Numbered from the stretch's first letter, positions 33,035 to 42,005 are shown. The stretch is 45,901 nucleotides of DNA from Bacteroidia bacterium (GCA_030431695.1 JAUIIU010000015.1:1-45901); one strand, 5' to 3'. The notes: generated by a model from the sequence alone, not told the origin. Program-made: numbers and translations.

Positions 33035-33691
33035 ATGGATTTTAGGAGATTATTCGGTTTTCTAGAGAAACTTCAGCAAAACAATTCCAAGGAATGGATG
33101 GATGCACACCGAAAGGAATATGTAACTGTTCGCGATGACTTCATTCTATGGCTCGACCATATGAATACCATACTGTCATCAATCGACGATAACTATTTCG
33201 ATACTCCTGGTAAAAAGGCCATCAATCGAATCAACAACAATTTACTGTATCACCCCAATCGCCCTGTCTATAAGGATCATTTTGGTGCCGGACTGGACCA
33301 GCTGAGCAAACAGGGCGACTTCTATATCGAATTGGGAGTGGAACAGTCGTTCATCGGAGGTGGCTACTGGCATCCTTCGTCGAAACTACTTCGCAGGATC
33401 AGAAATGCCATCGACTACAACGGGGAAGTCCTAGAAGCCATACTCCGTAAGCCTTCCTTCCGAAAAATGTTCGGCGAGATGGTTGCTGATAACCCATTGA
33501 AGATATCGCCAAAAGGATTTGATTCCGATCACCAACACATCGACCTGCTAAGACGACGTTCCTTTGCCGTGGTCCGTAATTTTACGAGATCCGAGATCTA
33601 TCATCCCGATTTCGAGAAAGAAGTAGTGAAGATTTACCGAGAGATGCTGCCGTTCAGAAGATATTTAAATGAGGCCGTTACCGTGGAGTGA
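33035..33691 (+). CDS. DUF2461 family protein
   Basis: 218 residues. The family (TIGR02453) pattern is clear: an N-terminal FGFLEKLQQNNSKEWMDAHRKEY, the middle ADN-type core, here INNNLLYHPNRPVYKDHFGAGL, then FYIELGVEQSFIGGGYWHP and LKISPKGFDSDHQHIDLLRRRS. The function of DUF2461 is not known. It is cytoplasmic, with no TM or signal. It follows the HTH/S24 gene by two bases, so both form one transcript and it may be regulated by that repressor (inference). Its 3' end overlaps convergent kdtA by 27 bases. Confidence 0.9.
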   Translation: MDFRRLFGFLEKLQQNNSKEWMDAHRKEYVTVRDDFILWLDHMNTILSSIDDNYFDTPGKKAINRINNNLLYHPNRPVYKDHFGAGLDQLSKQGDFYIELGVEQSFIGGGYWHPSSKLLRRIRNAIDYNGEVLEAILRKPSFRKMFGEMVADNPLKISPKGFDSDHQHIDLLRRRSFAVVRNFTRSEIYHPDFEKEVVKIYREMLPFRRYLNEAVTVE

Positions 33692-34918
33692 GACCAGGTA
33701 CTCGAGTATGATCCTGGTAGCCCCGGTGTTCCTGTTCACAAAATGACCAGTGATCATCCCCGTTTTGTTTCTGAAAGAAGCGTCGCCAACCAGTTTGTTC
33801 AGGATGTGACTCGTCTCTTCGGAATTCTGCACACTGAAAAGACCTGCCAGCGACTGAAGCCTGATCGCTTCCGGAAAGTTGTTAAAATTCTTACCTATCA
33901 CGATCGGAACACCAAAGGTGGCCGGTTCCAGGATGTTGTGTAAGCCCGAATTACCCATACCTCCTCCAACGTAGGCAATATCGGCATAACTGTAGACACG
34001 AGTGAGCAAACCTATGGTGTCGAGGATCAAAACCGAAGCGTTTTCCACATCCTGTGTTTGTCTTTCGGAATAAAGCACCGAAGGTTTACTGAGTTTTTTT
34101 CTGAATGCTTCAATTTTGGAGGTGTCGATAATATGAGGCGCGATCACAAATTTGATATTTTCGACCGATTCGTTAATGAAAGGCAGCAGCACAGCTTCAT
34201 CCTCGGGCCATGTACTTCCGCAAACCATACAGAGATCATTTCCGCTGAACTTCTCCATAAAAGGGAGGGTATTGTCCTGCTCTATCTGTTCCGAAACCCG
34301 ATCGAAGCGCGTATCTCCACTGATGGTCACATTCGATAAACCGATGGATTGCAGTAGTTTGGCCGACTCCTCATTCTGAACAAAGAAATGACGGATGGTC
34401 TTTAAAGCCCTGCGCATGAAGAATCCCCTGGGTTTGAAGAAAACCTGTCTCGGCCTGAAAAGTCCGGATACCAGGATGGAAGGTATTTTTGCCTCTTCAA
34501 GTTCGAATAGGTAGTTTGGCCAGAATTCGTATTTCACAAAAATGGCTAAGGAGGGGTGAACAATCTTTACAAATCGTTTTGCATTTCGTTTTGTATCCAG
34601 CGGAAGGTAACACACAACATCGGCCAATGCATTGTCCTTCTTGTTCTCAAAGCCGGAAGGAGAAAAGAACGTCAGTACGAGTTTACTGTCCGTGAACTGT
34701 TTGCGGATCGCTTTCATGATAGGTAGTCCCTGCTCATATTCTCCCAGCGAAGCACAGTGAAACCAAATGACCTTGTCTTCAGGGTGAATTTGTTTGGCTA
34801 AAGCCGTCAGAACCCCTTTTCTGCCTTTCATGAACAGGCTCATTTTGCGACTGAATAGCTGGGAACCCCGTAGAAAGGGATAACTCATATGTGTGAGGAT
34901 GGTATACAGCATTCGCAT
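33665..34918 (-). CDS. kdtA: 3-deoxy-D-manno-octulosonic acid (Kdo) transferase
   Basis: 417 residues from ATG 34918. It adds Kdo to lipid A precursor at the inner membrane. The N-terminal part carries a short hydrophobic anchor (MLYTILTHMSYPFLRG), then VIWFHCASLGEYEQGLPIM, the acceptor-site signature with the catalytic Glu in GEYEQG. The second domain carries CMVCGSTWPEDEAVLLP and the sugar-nucleotide site YVGGGMGNSGLHNILEPATF, GVPIVIGKNFNNFPEA. The longer frame from 35005 adds an unrelated leader. The 3' end overlaps the DUF2461 gene. Divergent from the DegT gene. Confidence 0.94.
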   Translation of the reverse strand: MRMLYTILTHMSYPFLRGSQLFSRKMSLFMKGRKGVLTALAKQIHPEDKVIWFHCASLGEYEQGLPIMKAIRKQFTDSKLVLTFFSPSGFENKKDNALADVVCYLPLDTKRNAKRFVKIVHPSLAIFVKYEFWPNYLFELEEAKIPSILVSGLFRPRQVFFKPRGFFMRRALKTIRHFFVQNEESAKLLQSIGLSNVTISGDTRFDRVSEQIEQDNTLPFMEKFSGNDLCMVCGSTWPEDEAVLLPFINESVENIKFVIAPHIIDTSKIEAFRKKLSKPSVLYSERQTQDVENASVLILDTIGLLTRVYSYADIAYVGGGMGNSGLHNILEPATFGVPIVIGKNFNNFPEAIRLQSLAGLFSVQNSEETSHILNKLVGDASFRNKTGMITGHFVNRNTGATRIILEYLVSLHGNGLI

Positions 34919-35036
34919 GGTGTCAAATGTACCAAAATTAAAAATGCCGGATGAAGTGGGGATTCTGCCTGGAACCTTTGCTGTTAAGGGCACTTTAAAA
35001 TACATCCCCGGCCTTAGAACAACCGAAACATTTTCG

Positions 35037-35044
35037 TAAGTTTG
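35037..35044 (+). promoter_or_regulatory. Promoter -7 box of the DegT-galE pair
   Basis: TAAGTTTG is a perfect TAnnTTTG, 22 bases before the ATG at 35067. A TTA lies near the -33 position. Confidence 0.5.
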
Positions 35045-35066
35045 ACAACAAATTTTTTATCCAGCG

Positions 35067-36224
35067 ATGCGAAAGATTCAGATGGTCGACCTGAAAGGTC
35101 AGTATGAAAAAATTAAAGAACGTGTCGACAGTTCGATACTTGAAGTAGTGGAGTCCAGTGCCTTTGTTAATGGGCCTGAAGTTCACAAGTTCCAGGAGGA
35201 ATTGGAGAACTACCTGGGTGTTAAACACGTTATTCCCTGTGCCAACGGAACAGACGCATTGCAGATATGCATGATGGGACTCGGGTTGAAACCCGGGGAC
35301 GAAGTAATCACAGCCGATTTTACCTTTGCGGCTACCGTGGAAGTGATCGCGCTACTGGGGCTTACCCCGGTGCTGGTGGATGTGGATCCAGTAACCTTCA
35401 ACATTGATATTGAAGCTATTAAAAGAGCCATAACTCCCAGGACCAGGGCCATAGTTCCTGTACACTTGTTCGGATTACCGGCTCCCATGGATGAGATCAT
35501 GGCTATTGCAAGGGAACACGACCTGTATGTTATAGAAGATAATGCCCAGGGTATAGGAGCAACCTACACTTCCGGGGACGGAACAAAAACCAAAACAGGT
35601 GCAATTGGACATGTAGGGTCAACCTCCTTCTTTCCTTCCAAAAACCTGGGATGTTATGGAGACGGGGGTGCGATCTTTACCAATGATGATGATCTCGCAC
35701 ATATTATCAGAGGGATTGTTAATCACGGCATGTACGAACGCTACCATCATGATGTGGTGGGGGTAAATTCGAGATTGGACTCTATCCAGGCAACTGTTCT
35801 GAGAGCTAAATTACCCAACCTGGACGACTACAACAGAAGCCGGCGCGAAGCAGCAAAAAAATACAGCCAGGCGTTTGAAGGTATTGAGAATATCATTACG
35901 CCTGTTGGTTCCTGTAAGGATGCGAAACCGGTTTGTGATAACTGCGATTGCCATGTTTTTCACCAATACACACTTCGAATTGTCAATGCCAACAGGGACG
36001 CATTGGTGAAGCACCTGAACGAAAAAGGGATACCATGCGGTGTGTATTATCCAATTCCGCTACACCTTCAGAAAGCCTACCTGGATGAGCGTTACAAGGA
36101 GGAGGATTTCCAGGTGACCAATCAACTGGTAAAGGAGGTCATTTCTCTACCCATGCATACCGAGTTGGATGATGAGCAGATCGATTTCATCACCACTACC
36201 GTAATTAATTTTCTAAAGAAATAA
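35067..36224 (+). CDS. DegT/DnrJ/EryC1/StrS family PLP aminotransferase
   Basis: 385 residues. It is a sugar-nucleotide aminotransferase fold. The N-terminal MVDLKGQYEKIKERVD is typical, the PLP lysine is Lys192 in TSFFPSKNLGCYGDGGA, and ANGTDALQICMMGLGLKPGDE and VIEDNAQGIGATY are family motifs. It probably makes an amino sugar for surface polysaccharide, since galE follows with a one-base overlap (TAATG). Unusual for the family, a cysteine cluster sits at Cys283, Cys290, Cys293, Cys295 and His296, just before FHQYTLRI. It could bind metal. Confidence 0.92.
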   Translation: MRKIQMVDLKGQYEKIKERVDSSILEVVESSAFVNGPEVHKFQEELENYLGVKHVIPCANGTDALQICMMGLGLKPGDEVITADFTFAATVEVIALLGLTPVLVDVDPVTFNIDIEAIKRAITPRTRAIVPVHLFGLPAPMDEIMAIAREHDLYVIEDNAQGIGATYTSGDGTKTKTGAIGHVGSTSFFPSKNLGCYGDGGAIFTNDDDLAHIIRGIVNHGMYERYHHDVVGVNSRLDSIQATVLRAKLPNLDDYNRSRREAAKKYSQAFEGIENIITPVGSCKDAKPVCDNCDCHVFHQYTLRIVNANRDALVKHLNEKGIPCGVYYPIPLHLQKAYLDERYKEEDFQVTNQLVKEVISLPMHTELDDEQIDFITTTVINFLKK

Positions 36225-37243
36225 TGAAGGCGATTCTCGTTACCGGTGGCCTGGGATACATTGGCTCGCACACCGTTGTCGAGTTGCAAATAGCTGGTTT
36301 CAAGGCCGTGATTATAGATGATCTTTCAAACACCAGAGTAGAAGTGCTGGAAGGTATCGAGGCTATCACCGGTGAACGTCCGGATCTGGAGATACTGGAT
36401 CTTAAGGAGAAGGAATCCGTTACCGAATTCTTCGAAAAACATAAGACTATCGAGGGAGTTATCCACTTCGCTGCCAGTAAGGCTGTTGGGGAAAGCGTCG
36501 AGAACCCGCTGCTTTATTACGAGAATAATGTGGGTACCCTTGTGTATTTGCTGAAGGAATGCCGGGACAGGGGCATCAATAACTTTATTTTTAGTTCCTC
36601 ATGTACGGTTTACGGACAACCGGACATACTACCGATAACGGAAAATGCTCCCGTGAAGCCCGCTTTATCGCCTTACGGGAACACAAAACAGATCAGCGAG
36701 GAGATACTGGCCGATCTGTGTGCGGTTTCCGATTTGCGCTCGATAGCACTACGGTATTTTAATCCGATAGGCGCACATGATTCGGCAATGATTGGTGAAT
36801 TACCTCTTGGGATTCCTCAGAACCTGGTGCCATATATTACCCAAACGGCAGCAGGTATCCGGGAAGAACTTTCGGTCTTTGGTGACGACTATCCAACACC
36901 CGATGGAAGTTGTATTCGCGACTATATCCATATCCAGGACCTTGCAAAAGCGCATGTGACAGCCTTACAGCGATTGATCAACCTGGAAAATAAGGCGAAT
37001 TTCGAGATCTTTAATATTGGTACAGGTAAGGGTAGCTCGGTACTGGAAGTGATAAGTACCTTCGAACAGGCTACCGGTATGAAACTGAACTACAAGATCG
37101 TAGATCGCCGTCCTGGTGATGTTACCGAGGTTTATGCCGATACAAACCTTGCTAACTCCGAACTTGGCTGGAAGGCGGAACGCAGCATGGCGGAAGCCTT
37201 AAGATCTGCCTGGGAGTGGGAGAAGAAGGTGCGAAACCTATAA
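36224..37243 (+). CDS. galE: UDP-glucose 4-epimerase
   Basis: 339 residues. It is an extended SDR enzyme interconverting UDP-glucose and UDP-galactose. The NAD-binding GGLGYIGSH is at residues 8-16. The catalytic Tyr151-x3-Lys155 lies in SPYGNTKQISEEIL, with Ser in FSSSCTVYG. RYFNPIGAHDSAMIGE and the late DRRPGDVTEVYADT are typical of GalE. The start overlaps the aminotransferase stop. The pair probably serves polysaccharide or LPS sugars. Its 3' end overlaps the convergent fabD by six bases. Confidence 0.95.
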   Translation: MKAILVTGGLGYIGSHTVVELQIAGFKAVIIDDLSNTRVEVLEGIEAITGERPDLEILDLKEKESVTEFFEKHKTIEGVIHFAASKAVGESVENPLLYYENNVGTLVYLLKECRDRGINNFIFSSSCTVYGQPDILPITENAPVKPALSPYGNTKQISEEILADLCAVSDLRSIALRYFNPIGAHDSAMIGELPLGIPQNLVPYITQTAAGIREELSVFGDDYPTPDGSCIRDYIHIQDLAKAHVTALQRLINLENKANFEIFNIGTGKGSSVLEVISTFEQATGMKLNYKIVDRRPGDVTEVYADTNLANSELGWKAERSMAEALRSAWEWEKKVRNL

Positions 37244-38119
37244 CTCAGCCTTCCCCGTCTCAACCGATCGATCGATCTTACGCATCAAACCTTGTAATAC
37301 ATTGCCAGGGCCAACTTCTGTAAAGGAAGTTCCTCCATCAGCAATCATCTGCTGAATGCTCTGGGTCCATTTGACCGGGGCGGTAAGCTGAAGTATCAAA
37401 TTCTTTTTTATTTCTGAAGCATCCGTAACTGCGGTTGTACTTACATTTTGGTAGATCGGGCAGGCTGGTGCGGTGAATTGCGTGTCCTCTATCGCTGCAG
37501 CCAGCTCTTCACGGGCAGGTTCCATCAGCGGACTGTGAAATGCCCCGCCTACAGGAAGTATCAGGGCGCGACGTGCTCCTGCCTCCGTAAGGGCTTCGCA
37601 TGCTTTTCCAACAGCATCTATCTCTCCGCTGATCACCAGTTGTCCCGGGCAATTGTAATTTGCCGCCACGACAATACCTTCGGTTTCCTGGCAAATTCGT
37701 TCCACGACATCATCATCCAGTCCCAAAACCGCAGCCATTGTTGAAGGCTCCAGGTCACAAGCTTTTTGCATCGCCATGGCGCGTTTAGCAACCAGGGTAA
37801 GGCCATCTTCGAAAGCCAGCGTCCTGTTTGCGACGAGTGCAGACAGTTCACCAAGTGAGTGCCCGGCAACCATATCCGGCTGGAAAGATTCCCCCAAGAC
37901 TTCAGCAAGAATAGTTGAGTGAAGGAAGATCGCGGGTTGTGTCACCTTGGTTTCCTTTAGCTCGTCGGCCGTTCCTTCGAACATGATCCTGGTGATGTCA
38001 AATCCCAACACCTCGTTGGCTTCTTCGAACATGGCTTTGGCGGTATTTGAATTGTCGTAAAGATCGAGCCCCATACCTGTGAACTGGGCTCCCTGACCGG
38101 GGAAAATATATGCTTTCAT
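37238..38119 (-). CDS. fabD: Malonyl-CoA:ACP transacylase
   Basis: 293 residues. It loads malonyl onto acyl carrier protein for fatty-acid synthesis. The oxyanion motif FPGQGAQFTGMG opens the protein. The nucleophile is Ser88 in VAGHSLGELSALVA, and the catalytic His is in GGAFHSPLMEPAREEL. The C-terminal GPGNVLQGLMRKIDR is conserved. Length is normal. It lies alone among unrelated genes; 36 bases separate it from the upstream fructosamine-kinase-like gene in the same direction. The overlap with galE leaves no room for a terminator. Confidence 0.95.
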   Translation of the reverse strand: MKAYIFPGQGAQFTGMGLDLYDNSNTAKAMFEEANEVLGFDITRIMFEGTADELKETKVTQPAIFLHSTILAEVLGESFQPDMVAGHSLGELSALVANRTLAFEDGLTLVAKRAMAMQKACDLEPSTMAAVLGLDDDVVERICQETEGIVVAANYNCPGQLVISGEIDAVGKACEALTEAGARRALILPVGGAFHSPLMEPAREELAAAIEDTQFTAPACPIYQNVSTTAVTDASEIKKNLILQLTAPVKWTQSIQQMIADGGTSFTEVGPGNVLQGLMRKIDRSVETGKAEL

Positions 38120-38155
38120 ATGCTTTTGGTTGTAGCTACAAAAATACGCTATTAT

Positions 38156-39001
38156 TTACGAATATCGATCGATGACCGCCCTCACCTGGCTTAAATATCC
38201 ACTTCCGAAGAGATTGAGATGAACAAGGAGATAATAGAGCTGCCAAAGTTCCATACGGTCGCGCCATCCGTTCACCATGGGAAAAGCTTCGTTATATGTT
38301 GAGAATACCGACTCGGGAAAACCGCCAAACAAGCGCATCATGGCCAGGTCCATCTCGCGAATACTATAGCTTACCGCCGGATCGATAAGTACAGCAATTC
38401 CCTTCGAATCCACCATATAGTTGCCATTCCACAGATCTCCGTGGATCAGTGAGGGTGGTTCCTTCGGAATGATCTCCGAAACAACTCCGTAGAATTCCGT
38501 GGTGTTTATGGTTAGTTTACCACTATCCCTGGCAAGCCGGAATTGGGGCTCAAGCCGTTCCGAAATGTAGAAGTCGGATGCCTGCCGGTGAGATCCGTTC
38601 ACCTGTACCAGGCTTCCAATATAGTTATCGTGATCCAGTCCGAAAGTGTCCCGAGAGTTTCGGTGCAATCCTGCCAGTGTTTCGCCAAATTGCGGCCAGA
38701 AATCCGGCCCTTTTGTGCCTGGTTCGATGTATTCCATGAGTAAATAGGAATAGGTCCCGATAGTACCCGAATACGGCACCCGGGGAATTCGGAATGAAGC
38801 CGAACCTGCCAAGAGCTCCAGGCCTTGTCGTTCTGCGGTGAACATCCCGGGGAATTTCAGTTCGCTGTTGATCTTCACCACGTATTGTTCCGAAGTACAA
38901 TTCAGTAAAAACACATCATTGATATCACCACCCGTCAAAGCCTGTGAAGTTCTCAAATCCAGGCTATGTGTGTTTGCAATTTTTTGAAGTAGTGCTTCCA
39001 A
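38156..39001 (-). CDS. Fructosamine kinase family protein
   Basis: 281 residues. It has a protein-kinase-like (APH) fold. The ATP lysine is in YVVKINSELKFPGMF, and LMEYIEPGTKGPDFW is the hinge. The catalytic loop is HGDLWNGN (187-194, Asp189), and the metal Asp is in AVLIDPAVSY. Family members phosphorylate ketoamines on glycated proteins or small molecules for their repair. No ATG is available at the 5' end; TTG at 39001 gives the natural start MEALLQKIANTH, nine bases after the folA stop. Cytoplasmic. It probably shares a transcript with folA. Confidence 0.9.
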   Translation of the reverse strand: MEALLQKIANTHSLDLRTSQALTGGDINDVFLLNCTSEQYVVKINSELKFPGMFTAERQGLELLAGSASFRIPRVPYSGTIGTYSYLLMEYIEPGTKGPDFWPQFGETLAGLHRNSRDTFGLDHDNYIGSLVQVNGSHRQASDFYISERLEPQFRLARDSGKLTINTTEFYGVVSEIIPKEPPSLIHGDLWNGNYMVDSKGIAVLIDPAVSYSIREMDLAMMRLFGGFPESVFSTYNEAFPMVNGWRDRMELWQLYYLLVHLNLFGSGYLSQVRAVIDRYS

Positions 39002-39010
39002 CTTGTTTGA

Positions 39011-39493
39011 TTACCTGCGCACCCAGGTTTCATAGGTAAAGGCGTAGTCGTGCCGGTCGTCGATGGGGTGGTAGTGTTCTTCCACCAGCTCCCAGTCACT
39101 TTCGGGGATATCCGGGAAGAAAGTGTCTGCATCAAAGTTACCGTGAACCCGTGTAAGTTCGATCTTATTTGCAACCGCCATTCCCTGTTTGTAGATCTCG
39201 CCGCCCCCGATTATGAAGGGCTGTTGATCGGGCTGCGATAACTCCAATGCCCTTTCAATGGAATGAACCACAGTTATCCCATCCGCCCGGTAGTCTGTAT
39301 TTCGGCTAATCACAATATGGGTTCGGTTGGGTAGCGGACTCGGAAAAGATTCGAAGGTCTTGCGCCCCATGATGATATGATGTCCGGTGGTCAGTTGTTT
39401 GAACCTCCTGAAGTCATCAGGCAGGTGCCAAACCAGCATATTGTTGAGTCCCAGTTCGTTGTTCTCGCCTGCTGCCGCGATCATGGTAATCAT
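39011..39493 (-). CDS. folA: Dihydrofolate reductase
   Basis: 160 residues, normal length. It makes tetrahydrofolate. Its features are IAAAGENNELGLNNMLVWHLPDD (the active-site acid near the end of this segment), IIMGRKTFESFPSPLPNRTH for NADPH and substrate binding, and FIIGGGEIYKQGM. The start overlaps the stop of the 2TM gene (ATGA). ThyA, which uses up methylene-THF, is encoded about 2.5 kb away, and HPPK is at 25.8 kb. Confidence 0.96.
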   Translation of the reverse strand: MITMIAAAGENNELGLNNMLVWHLPDDFRRFKQLTTGHHIIMGRKTFESFPSPLPNRTHIVISRNTDYRADGITVVHSIERALELSQPDQQPFIIGGGEIYKQGMAVANKIELTRVHGNFDADTFFPDIPESDWELVEEHYHPIDDRHDYAFTYETWVRR

Positions 39494-39918
39494 TCGCTTT
39501 CCGGGTTTTGAAGGTTTGGCTCGTCGTTTTTTTTTATTTCGGAATCCTTCTGAAGAAGTTCGCTATCCACTTGTTTCTGAAGTTCAGCGATTCGGGCGGT
39601 CTGCCTGGCTTTCAGTCGTTCCAGTTGTTTATCCTCCCATTCCTTGCCCATGAATTTGTTCATGATGAATACATTCAGCAAGTGAACTATAAAAAGAAAT
39701 GCCCATAGCAGTATGGCCCACACGAACCAGTTCTCAATGAAGAAACCCTTTCCAATACCCAGAACAGGATTGATGATGATCAATAAAACGGATCCCGCCA
39801 GGAAAACGATGAAATGACGCATCAGCCTTTTCTTCTGAACGATACGCTTTCGGGCGTATTCATACTGCAACCGCTGTTCGTGATCGAAATTTTCGGTTTT
39901 TTTGTTTTTTGAAAACAT
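39490..39918 (-). CDS. 2TM domain protein
   Basis: 142 residues from ATG 39918. The 2TM domain (PF13239) covers about residues 10-95. A charged stretch (QRLQYEYARKRIVQKKRLM) is followed by two TM helices (HFIVFLAGSVLLIIINPVLG and FVWAILLWAFLFIVHLLNVF), then FMGKEWEDKQLERLKARQ. The C-terminus is a charged coiled coil. In flavobacteria this domain occurs alone or fused to LytTR-type kinases; its role is unknown. The start codon was placed at MFSKNKK, since the longer frame begins in the divergent spacer. It overlaps folA by four bases. Confidence 0.88.
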   Translation of the reverse strand: MFSKNKKTENFDHEQRLQYEYARKRIVQKKRLMRHFIVFLAGSVLLIIINPVLGIGKGFFIENWFVWAILLWAFLFIVHLLNVFIMNKFMGKEWEDKQLERLKARQTARIAELQKQVDSELLQKDSEIKKNDEPNLQNPESE

Positions 39919-39979
39919 GCACACTACTTTTAGGCTATTGTAAAAATATTGAAAAATCACGGTTTACCTGCCTCACTGC

Positions 39980-41065
39980 ATGGAAGATTTTAGAAAAGAA
40001 TTTCCTGTAACTGAAAACTACACCTACCTGAATACCGCCTCCTCCGGCTTATTGTCGCGATCCCTGGTTGAGTGGAGACATCAGCACGACCTTGACCTTT
40101 TGGAAGGCGGCAGCTTGTTTCGCGACCTGCATAAAAAGCATATTAGGGAGATCCGTTCCACCCTCGCAAGGTTCTTCTCTACTTCTGAAGATACTGTTGC
40201 TCTCGTTCCAAACTTCTCATTTGGGATGAACAGCATCTTGGGAGGGATCACCAATAAGAAGAAAGTATTGCTGCTACAAGGCGATTATCCTTCGATCAAC
40301 TGGGCGGTTGAATTTCGTGATTTCGAACTGTGCTATGCCGAGATCGACAATAAGCTCGAAGCTAATATCGAATCGGTCATGGCGGAGCATCGGCCGGATA
40401 TCTTCGCCTTCAGTATGGTGCAGTATATCAACGGTATCCGGATGGATGAGGATTTTCTTGCGAGGCTCAAGGCTTATCATCCGGATTTGCTACTTATAGC
40501 GGATGGCACACAGTACCTGGGAACCACTAGATTCAATTTTGCTGAAAGTCCGATCGATGTTATGGGCGCAAGCGCCTATAAGTGGCTCAATGCCGGGTAT
40601 GGAAATGGTTTGTTCATGATCCAGCCGGAGGCTCAGCAGCGGATCTTCCCGAAGACAATAGGCTACAATTCAGCCGATGTTGCCTTTGGCAATAAGGACG
40701 AGATCAGTTTTACGGGCTACCTTGAACCCGGGCACCAGGACACCTTGAACTACGGTAGCCTGGCAGTGGCGGTACGATTTATGGAAAAGATAGGGATGGA
40801 AACTATCGAGGATTATTTGAGCGAACTTTCCAACGAAGCCAGAACGGAATTTGAAAAAAGAGGATTGCTGGAAGAGTCGGTCGTGGTCCGCGAACAGCAT
40901 TCAACGATCTTCAATATAAAGGGCGACCGGGATGTGTTTGAAAAGTTAAAGGCAAACAATATTGTATGCTCACAGCGAGGCAGGGGAATACGGGTGAGCT
41001 TTCACTTCTACAACGACAGGGAAGACTTGGAACATTTGCTCAGGGTATTGGACGATCTGGGTTGA
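39980..41065 (+). CDS. Class V aminotransferase-fold PLP enzyme
   Basis: 361 residues. It is a cysteine-desulfurase-like fold, with N-terminal YTYLNTASSGLLSRSL, LVPNFSFGMNSILGG and LLIADGTQYLGTTRFN, and the PLP lysine Lys201 in MGASAYKWLNAGYGNG. The C-terminal half ends with the small domain (VCSQRGRGIRVSFHFYN). The catalytic-loop Cys expected for a real desulfurase is not evident, so it is more likely an aminotransferase or lyase of unknown substrate. It is divergent from the 2TM gene and convergent with the tonB-like genes. Confidence 0.87.
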   Translation: MEDFRKEFPVTENYTYLNTASSGLLSRSLVEWRHQHDLDLLEGGSLFRDLHKKHIREIRSTLARFFSTSEDTVALVPNFSFGMNSILGGITNKKKVLLLQGDYPSINWAVEFRDFELCYAEIDNKLEANIESVMAEHRPDIFAFSMVQYINGIRMDEDFLARLKAYHPDLLLIADGTQYLGTTRFNFAESPIDVMGASAYKWLNAGYGNGLFMIQPEAQQRIFPKTIGYNSADVAFGNKDEISFTGYLEPGHQDTLNYGSLAVAVRFMEKIGMETIEDYLSELSNEARTEFEKRGLLEESVVVREQHSTIFNIKGDRDVFEKLKANNIVCSQRGRGIRVSFHFYNDREDLEHLLRVLDDLG

Positions 41066-41080
41066 TCGCGGGAAAAACCG

Positions 41081-41560
41081 TCAGTTCTTTGTTTTCCCTC
41101 GTACTCGAGCTGGCTCTATATCGAAAATTATCGGAAGTCCGTAATGTACGGAGACGATCTCTCCTCTTCGTTTCCCGGGTTTCATTTCGGGAAGTAATTG
41201 TGCTACACGAACAGCCTCCTCTTCTATTTCTTTCACCTGTTGGTAGTTGTTCGCCTTAATGTCTGTGATCTTCCCTTCAGTATTGATCTTAAATAGAACA
41301 GATGTTCGGTATCGGCCTGGCTTTAAACCAATCGCTTTGATCTTTCGCAATTCAAAATTCTCTTCGAAGAAGTGCTGTATTCGTTTTGAAGTGCAGGCCT
41401 TCAAATTATTTACGTCAGATTGTGCACATCCCGGATAGGCCGGTGGGGTTTCAACTATCGCAAAAGGTACAAGCGTATCCTGAACTTCTTCGGTGAGATG
41501 CTTTTGTGCGTAGGTTGTGAAATAGCCGAGAATTAAAATAAGGGAAAGTCGAACTCCCAT
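41081..41560 (-). CDS. TonB C-terminal-domain protein, diverged copy
   Basis: 159 residues. Signal peptide (about 1-18, MGVRLSLILILGYFTTYAQ), then the shared segment PPAYPGCAQSDVNNLKACTS and a TonB_C-like domain from about residue 70 (YRTSVLFKINTEGKITDIKA, then YGLPIIFDIE). There is no proline-rich linker and no uncleaved N-terminal anchor, so it should be a soluble periplasmic protein rather than a true energy transducer. The start lies one base after the upstream paralogue's stop (TAAGATG). It is a tandem duplicate that has diverged. Confidence 0.82.
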   Translation of the reverse strand: MGVRLSLILILGYFTTYAQKHLTEEVQDTLVPFAIVETPPAYPGCAQSDVNNLKACTSKRIQHFFEENFELRKIKAIGLKPGRYRTSVLFKINTEGKITDIKANNYQQVKEIEEEAVRVAQLLPEMKPGKRRGEIVSVHYGLPIIFDIEPARVRGKTKN

Positions 41561-41561
41561 C

Positions 41562-41993
41562 TTACTTCCCAGTCTTGAAGGTAATGGGAACAGTGTATTC
41601 TATAGCTTTAGGTTTGCCGGCAAACATTCCTGGTTTCGCCATCTTAGGCATAGAGAGGATGTTGCGTTTTGCTTCCGCCTGTAACCCTTCGTTACCTCCT
41701 GTGATCTTTTTGATCTCAATAATACCTTCGGTATTGACAATGAAAGTAACAACGACCCTTCCCTGAACATTTTTCTTATATTCTTCAGCAGGGTAGCGGA
41801 AGTTCTTGGCGATATGGGTCGCCAATTGGGTGTTAAAACAATTGTCGCGCTGTGCAGCATTGCCTTTCTCACAGCCTGGCCAGACAGGGGCTACCTCCTT
41901 AAGGGTAACTTTGTTCTTATCTACGCTACCCCAGTCCTGGGCAGAGGTACTTACTGTAATCATCAGACAAACAACGAAGAGTAATCTTTTCAT
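41562..41993 (-). CDS. TonB C-terminal-domain protein
   Basis: 143 residues. Signal peptide MKRLLFVVCLMITVSTSAQ, then APVWPGCEKGNAAQRDNCFN, which has two cysteines that could pair. The TonB_C domain begins near residue 60 (YKKNVQGRVVVTFIVNTEG, then IIEIKKITGG) and ends YTVPITFKTGK. Annotators usually call such proteins 'energy transducer TonB', but the TM anchor and linker are missing. A role as a periplasmic adaptor is inference. It is the first of a tandem pair. The spacer to thyA is only 12 bases. Confidence 0.85.
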   Translation of the reverse strand: MKRLLFVVCLMITVSTSAQDWGSVDKNKVTLKEVAPVWPGCEKGNAAQRDNCFNTQLATHIAKNFRYPAEEYKKNVQGRVVVTFIVNTEGIIEIKKITGGNEGLQAEAKRNILSMPKMAKPGMFAGKPKAIEYTVPITFKTGK

Positions 41994-42005
41994 AAATAGG
42001 ATTTG

